From: an uncultured Actinomycetes bacterium
GTDB lineage: Bacteria; Actinomycetota; Acidimicrobiia; Acidimicrobiales; Microtrichaceae
Direction of reading: 5' to 3'
NCBI GenBank assembly: GCA_903953195.1
Contig: CAJBIS010000145.1
Span: 1 to 8,472, forward strand
DNA: 8,472 nucleotides
Within the stretch, counting starts at the first letter, position 1. Every line of letters begins with the position of its first letter. The position numbers were made by a program, and so were the translations under genes. The notes beneath the pieces are model-generated. The model had not been told where the DNA came from. It saw only the letters and a list, made by a program, of their open reading frames with translations, and made no database searches. This document shows, piece after piece, positions 6,025 through 8,472 of the stretch.

Positions 6025-6102
6025 CGACGCGCCCGGGTCCGCCCGGGACATCCGCCGTCCCGGGCTCCGCCGGGCACCGTGCGGCCCCGCCCGGGGCGAC
6101 CG

Positions 6103-6108
6103 AGGGAG
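6103..6108 (+). promoter_or_regulatory. ribosome binding site of the crotonase gene
   Basis: AGGGAG at 6103-6108 is 8 nt before the ATG at 6117. It favours this ATG over the in-frame GTGs at 6108 and 6111 and over the long open frame running upstream into serB. Confidence 0.65.
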
Positions 6109-6116
6109 TGGTGACC

Positions 6117-6974
6117 ATGGCAGCAGGAGTGGTGGAGATCGTCGACGTCGGCGACGACGTGCGGATCGTCCGACTCGCCCGACCGGACCGCCTCAACGCC
6201 CTGTCGATCGAGCTGGCCATCGAGCTCGACGAGGTGCTGGCCGCGGTCGGCGCCGACAACTCGGCGCGCGTCGTGATCCTGACCGGGCTCGGACGGGCGT
6301 TCTGCTCGGGCCTCGATCTGAAGGACTACGGCGTGATCCCCAACATCGACGGCCTGTCGGTCCACCGGATCGCCAGCCGCTCGATGCGGGTGTACTCGCA
6401 GCTGACCCGACGCCTCCGTTCGATCCCGCAGCCGGTGATCGCCGCGGTGAACGGCCCGGCGTACGGCGGCGGCATGTGTCTGGCGCTCGGCTGCGACCTG
6501 CGGATCGCCTCGGACGACGCCGTGTTCAACGCCACCGGCATCGTCAACGGGTTGACGTCGACGGAGATGGGTGCCGGCTGGATCCTGCCGCGGCTGATCG
6601 GTTCGGCGAACGCCAACGACCTCATGCTCACGGGTCGGAAGGTCGACGCCGCCGAGGCGTTGCGGATCGGACTCGTGTCACGGGTCGTCGCGCCGGACGA
6701 ACTGCTCGCCGAGGCCCGGTCGATGGCAGCGGCGATGGCGAAGTTCTCGCACTTCGGGTTGGAGTCGACGAAGCAGGCGCTGTGGGCCGAGCTCGAGATC
6801 GCCAGCCTCGACGCCGCCATCGAGTTCGAGGACCGCAACCAGCTGATGGCGGGATTCACCGACAACCTGCCCGAGGCGATCCGGTCGTTCGACCGCGACC
6901 GCGAGCCCGTGTACCTCGACGAGCCGCGCCGTGACCTGTTCGAGCAGCCCGACGGCGATCCGACCGGGGAGTGA
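6117..6974 (+). CDS. enoyl-CoA hydratase/isomerase (crotonase) family protein
   Basis: This 285-residue crotonase-fold protein is expected to act on an acyl-CoA through an enolate held in an oxyanion hole. Oxyanion-hole signatures are present: GRAFCSGLDLKD and NGPAYGGGMCLALGCDLRIAS (~112-132), followed by LPRLIG and LTGRKVDAAEALRIGLVSRVV. Aligned by eye to rat mitochondrial enoyl-CoA hydratase, the catalytic E144 position is C121 and the E164 position is G141 (in FNATGIVNG), so both classical hydratase acids are absent. E150, in GLTSTEMG, lies near the place of the dienoyl-CoA isomerase aspartate and could act instead. I recall mycobacterial EchA-type proteins having a similar NGLT-TE pattern. 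It may be an isomerase, a lyase or another crotonase activity rather than a hydratase, and the substrate is unknown. It is divergent from serB and 30 bp upstream of dapB. Confidence 0.88.
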   Translation: MAAGVVEIVDVGDDVRIVRLARPDRLNALSIELAIELDEVLAAVGADNSARVVILTGLGRAFCSGLDLKDYGVIPNIDGLSVHRIASRSMRVYSQLTRRLRSIPQPVIAAVNGPAYGGGMCLALGCDLRIASDDAVFNATGIVNGLTSTEMGAGWILPRLIGSANANDLMLTGRKVDAAEALRIGLVSRVVAPDELLAEARSMAAAMAKFSHFGLESTKQALWAELEIASLDAAIEFEDRNQLMAGFTDNLPEAIRSFDRDREPVYLDEPRRDLFEQPDGDPTGE

Positions 6975-6978
6975 CGTG

Positions 6979-6992
6979 AGGGCCTGCGCCCT
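6979..6992 (+). other. hairpin between the crotonase gene and dapB
   Basis: AGGGC (6979-6983) pairs with GCCCT (6988-6992) around CTGC, starting 4 nt after the upstream stop codon and touching the first base of the dapB -10 box. It is a possible weak terminator for the crotonase transcript. The stem is short. Confidence 0.3.
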
Positions 6993-6997
6993 ACACT
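6992..6997 (+). promoter_or_regulatory. candidate dapB -10 box, leaderless arrangement
   Basis: TACACT (6992-6997) ends 7 nt before the dapB ATG at 7005, with no purine-rich Shine-Dalgarno site between. This is the same geometry as at serB. A weak -35-like GTGACG lies at 6971-6976, 15 bp upstream, over the stop codon of the previous gene. Confidence 0.5.
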
Positions 6998-7004
6998 CCA
7001 GCCC

Positions 7005-7793
7005 ATGACGATTCGAGTCGGTGTGTTCGGTGCCGGTGGCCGCATGGGGTCGACGGTCTGCCATGCGGTGGCGGCCGATCCCGAGCTCGAGCTCGTGGCC
7101 GCCGTCGACCCGCACTACTCGGGCCTCGACCTGCGGACGGTCACCGGGGTCGACAGCGACATCAGCGTCGGTCGCGACGGCGACGCACTCGTCGCTGCGG
7201 GCGTCCAGGTGGCGGTCGACTTCACGGAGCGCAGCGCGTGCTGCGAGACGCTCGGCTTCCTCGCCGCCAACGACATCCACGCCGTCGTCGGCACCACCGG
7301 CTTCACCGATGACGACCTGGCCCGGTTCGGCGCAGCGTTCACCGGTTCCAACTGTGTGATCGCCCCGAACTTCGCGATCGGCGCGGTGCTGATGATGCAC
7401 TTCGCCGCGCTCGCCGCCCCGTACTTCGAGTCGGCCGAGGTGATCGAACTGCACCACGAGCACAAGGTCGACGCGCCGTCCGGCACCGCCATGCTGACGG
7501 TGCAGCGGATGGCCGAGGCGTCCGGGGACTGGACGCCGGACCCGACCACCTCCGAGGTCGTCGAGGGCGCTCGGGGTGGTGAGGGCCCTGCGGGCATCCG
7601 CGTGCACTCGCTGCGCATCAAGGGTCTGGTGGCCCACCAGGAGGTCGTGCTCGGCACGACCGGCCAGACGCTCACCATCCGCCACGACTCGATCGACCGC
7701 ACCAGCTTCATGCCGGGTGTGCTGCTGGCCATCAAGCAGGTGGCCGACCACCCGGGTGTGACCGTGGGCCTCGACGCACTCCTCGGCATCTGA
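7005..7793 (+). CDS. dapB: 4-hydroxy-tetrahydrodipicolinate reductase (dihydrodipicolinate reductase)
   Basis: It reduces hydroxy-tetrahydrodipicolinate to tetrahydrodipicolinate with NAD(P)H in the diaminopimelate pathway to lysine and peptidoglycan. The 262-residue protein has an N-terminal Rossmann domain with the nucleotide-binding loop GAGGRMG at 9-15, GTTG at 96-99 and APNFAIGAVL. The substrate-binding and catalytic segment ELHHEHKVDAPSGTA follows, with H150 and K154 matching E. coli H159 and K163, and T161 matching T170. The C-terminal part (LRIKGLVAHQEVVLG, HDSIDRTSFMPGVLLAI) is also typical. Length is close to the usual 245-275. The start at ATG 7005 fits homology from residue 3 and a leaderless -10 box. 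It lies 30 bp after the crotonase gene and converges on the DedA-like gene. In mycobacteria dapB also lies a few genes downstream of pnp. Confidence 0.97.
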   Translation: MTIRVGVFGAGGRMGSTVCHAVAADPELELVAAVDPHYSGLDLRTVTGVDSDISVGRDGDALVAAGVQVAVDFTERSACCETLGFLAANDIHAVVGTTGFTDDDLARFGAAFTGSNCVIAPNFAIGAVLMMHFAALAAPYFESAEVIELHHEHKVDAPSGTAMLTVQRMAEASGDWTPDPTTSEVVEGARGGEGPAGIRVHSLRIKGLVAHQEVVLGTTGQTLTIRHDSIDRTSFMPGVLLAIKQVADHPGVTVGLDALLGI

Positions 7794-7804
7794 CACGCCG
7801 AGGA
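7780..7804. terminator. terminator-like hairpin over the dapB stop codon
   Basis: TCCTCGGC (7780-7787) and GCCGAGGA (7797-7804) form a perfect 8-bp stem whose 9-nt loop contains the dapB TGA (7791-7793). It lies in the 33-bp gap region between two convergent genes, so it could end both transcripts. There is no T-tract. Confidence 0.5.
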
Positions 7805-7826
7805 CGTGCGGCGCGGGCCGGCTCGG

Positions 7827-8472
7827 TCAGTCGCCCAGTTCGTCCTCGAGTTCCTCGACGGCGCCGATGAGGCCCTGGCGACGAGTCGCCTGGATTCCCA
7901 CGTAGATGGCCACGCCGGCGATCGAGGCGAGCAGGAACCACTTCTGGTACTGCACGACCACGTCGAGCAGGTTCTGGATCTGGTCCTCGAAGAGGTAGCC
8001 GATCCAGCGCATGAGCAGCACGCGCCCGATGGTGCCGACGACGCTGAGCGTGATGAACCGGGCGATCGGCACACGCACCGCGCCGGCGATCAGACACACC
8101 GGATTGTTCGGCATGATCACGAGCAGTGCCGACATCAGGATCTTGAACGAACCCTCGTCGGCCTCGGCCTGGGCGATGACCGGCTTGATGCCGGGGAACA
8201 CGTTGCCTGCCCAGTGCAGCGCGCGGTCACCGTACAGGTAGCCGATCGCGTAGAAGAGCGGATCGGGGGCCATCAATCGCAGACAGGCGATCAGCAGGTA
8301 CGGCCACAGGTCGGTGACGACCGAGGTGGCCAGCAGGTACTTGTTCGTCGAGTTCAGTGCGAGCAGTGACAGCGGGCGCTCGACCACCCACGCGGCCCAC
8401 ACAGCGTTGCCGACGTTGTTCGCGACGACGAGCGCGATGATCGCCGCGCCGATCACGGGCAGCAGCCACTTC
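7827..8472 (-). CDS. DedA/VTT-domain integral membrane protein (5' truncated by window edge)
   Basis: The frame runs from the window edge to a stop at 7827-7829, giving about 214 residues without the true start. The GTG at 8456 is probably internal, because the hydrophobic sequence continues upstream of it (KWLLPVIGAA). Several membrane segments are visible: one at the N-terminal end (PVIGAAIIALVVANNVG), others around LLATSVVTDLWPYLLIACL and ITLSVVGTIGRVLLMRWIGYL, and a last one at WFLLASIAGVAIYVGI. A re-entrant-like segment, VIMPNNPVCLIAGAVRVPIARF, resembles the VTT/DedA (SNARE-associated) signature of a proline- and Asn-containing loop before aG...p...F. The tail is acidic (EELEDELGD). DedA-type proteins are linked to lipid carrier or phospholipid transport and membrane homeostasis. 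The subfamily and transported lipid cannot be assigned from this fragment. It is convergent with dapB. Confidence 0.7.
   Translation of the reverse strand, partial: KWLLPVIGAAIIALVVANNVGNAVWAAWVVERPLSLLALNSTNKYLLATSVVTDLWPYLLIACLRLMAPDPLFYAIGYLYGDRALHWAGNVFPGIKPVIAQAEADEGSFKILMSALLVIMPNNPVCLIAGAVRVPIARFITLSVVGTIGRVLLMRWIGYLFEDQIQNLLDVVVQYQKWFLLASIAGVAIYVGIQATRRQGLIGAVEELEDELGD

Noticed and set aside
4657..6051. 464-codon Arg-rich frame on the minus strand over serB
   Set aside because: It is out of frame with the clear SerB motifs and its Arg/Gly/Pro-rich composition is typical of a shifted reading of GC-rich coding DNA.
5673..6116. Upstream extension of the crotonase gene to 5673
   Set aside because: It would run through the serB coding region; AGGGAG before ATG 6117 and the start of family similarity mark the real start.
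6012..6365. N-terminal extension of serB up to 6365
   Set aside because: The extra 118 residues have no ACT or HAD similarity and run antisense through the crotonase gene; the GTG at 6011 with its -10 box fits the family length.
7115..8074. 319-codon Ser/Arg-rich frame on the minus strand across dapB and the DedA-like gene
   Set aside because: It overlaps two supported genes out of frame and has no recognisable domain.
1..8472. CRISPR array, tRNA/rRNA gene, insertion sequence, phage or defence system
   Set aside because: I saw no regularly spaced repeats, cloverleaf, transposase or phage-like protein, or target duplication; nearly all sequence is accounted for by housekeeping genes and short gaps.

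Overview
This 8.5 kb window is a GC-rich, densely packed chromosomal segment that looks actinobacterial. The grounds are the block rpsO - pnp - M16 peptidase with dapB nearby on the same strand (the order known from mycobacteria and streptomycetes), a SerB with two N-terminal ACT domains like mycobacterial SerB2, TANNNT-type -10 boxes, genes apparently read from leaderless mRNAs, and exclusive use of TGA stops. A deep-branching class such as Acidimicrobiia is possible, but this is a guess from gene style and not a demonstrated assignment.

Layout, left to right. (1) The 3' end of an alpha/beta-hydrolase-like gene (+, 1-303). (2) A 172-bp gap with a candidate promoter and a strongly structured leader, then rpsO (ribosomal protein S15, 476-757). 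(3) A 250-bp gap with terminator-like hairpins, a second candidate promoter and a structured leader, then pnp (polynucleotide phosphorylase, 1008-3485). (4) An M16 zinc peptidase 21 bp downstream (3507-4775). (5) serB (phosphoserine phosphatase, minus strand, 4755-6011), which converges on the peptidase gene with a 21-bp overlap. (6) A 105-bp divergent promoter region, then a crotonase-fold (enoyl-CoA hydratase/isomerase family) gene (6117-6974). (7) dapB (7005-7793). (8) A convergent, edge-truncated DedA/VTT-type membrane protein (minus, 7827-8472).

The genes are housekeeping: translation (S15), RNA turnover (PNPase), protein or peptide processing (M16), serine synthesis (SerB), acyl-CoA metabolism, and lysine/diaminopimelate synthesis (DapB). 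I see no CRISPR array, tRNA, rRNA, insertion sequence, phage gene or defence system, and nothing that amounts to a new multi-gene system.

The less ordinary signals are regulatory and structural. An 8-bp inverted repeat carries the stop codons of both convergent genes. The rpsO and pnp leaders each offer competing pairings close to the Shine-Dalgarno site. rpsO and pnp share a 12-nt promoter-like word. One 7-bp element can serve as the -10 box in both directions between serB and the crotonase gene. serB and dapB have the same -10-to-start geometry, expected for leaderless genes. The crotonase lacks both classical hydratase glutamates.
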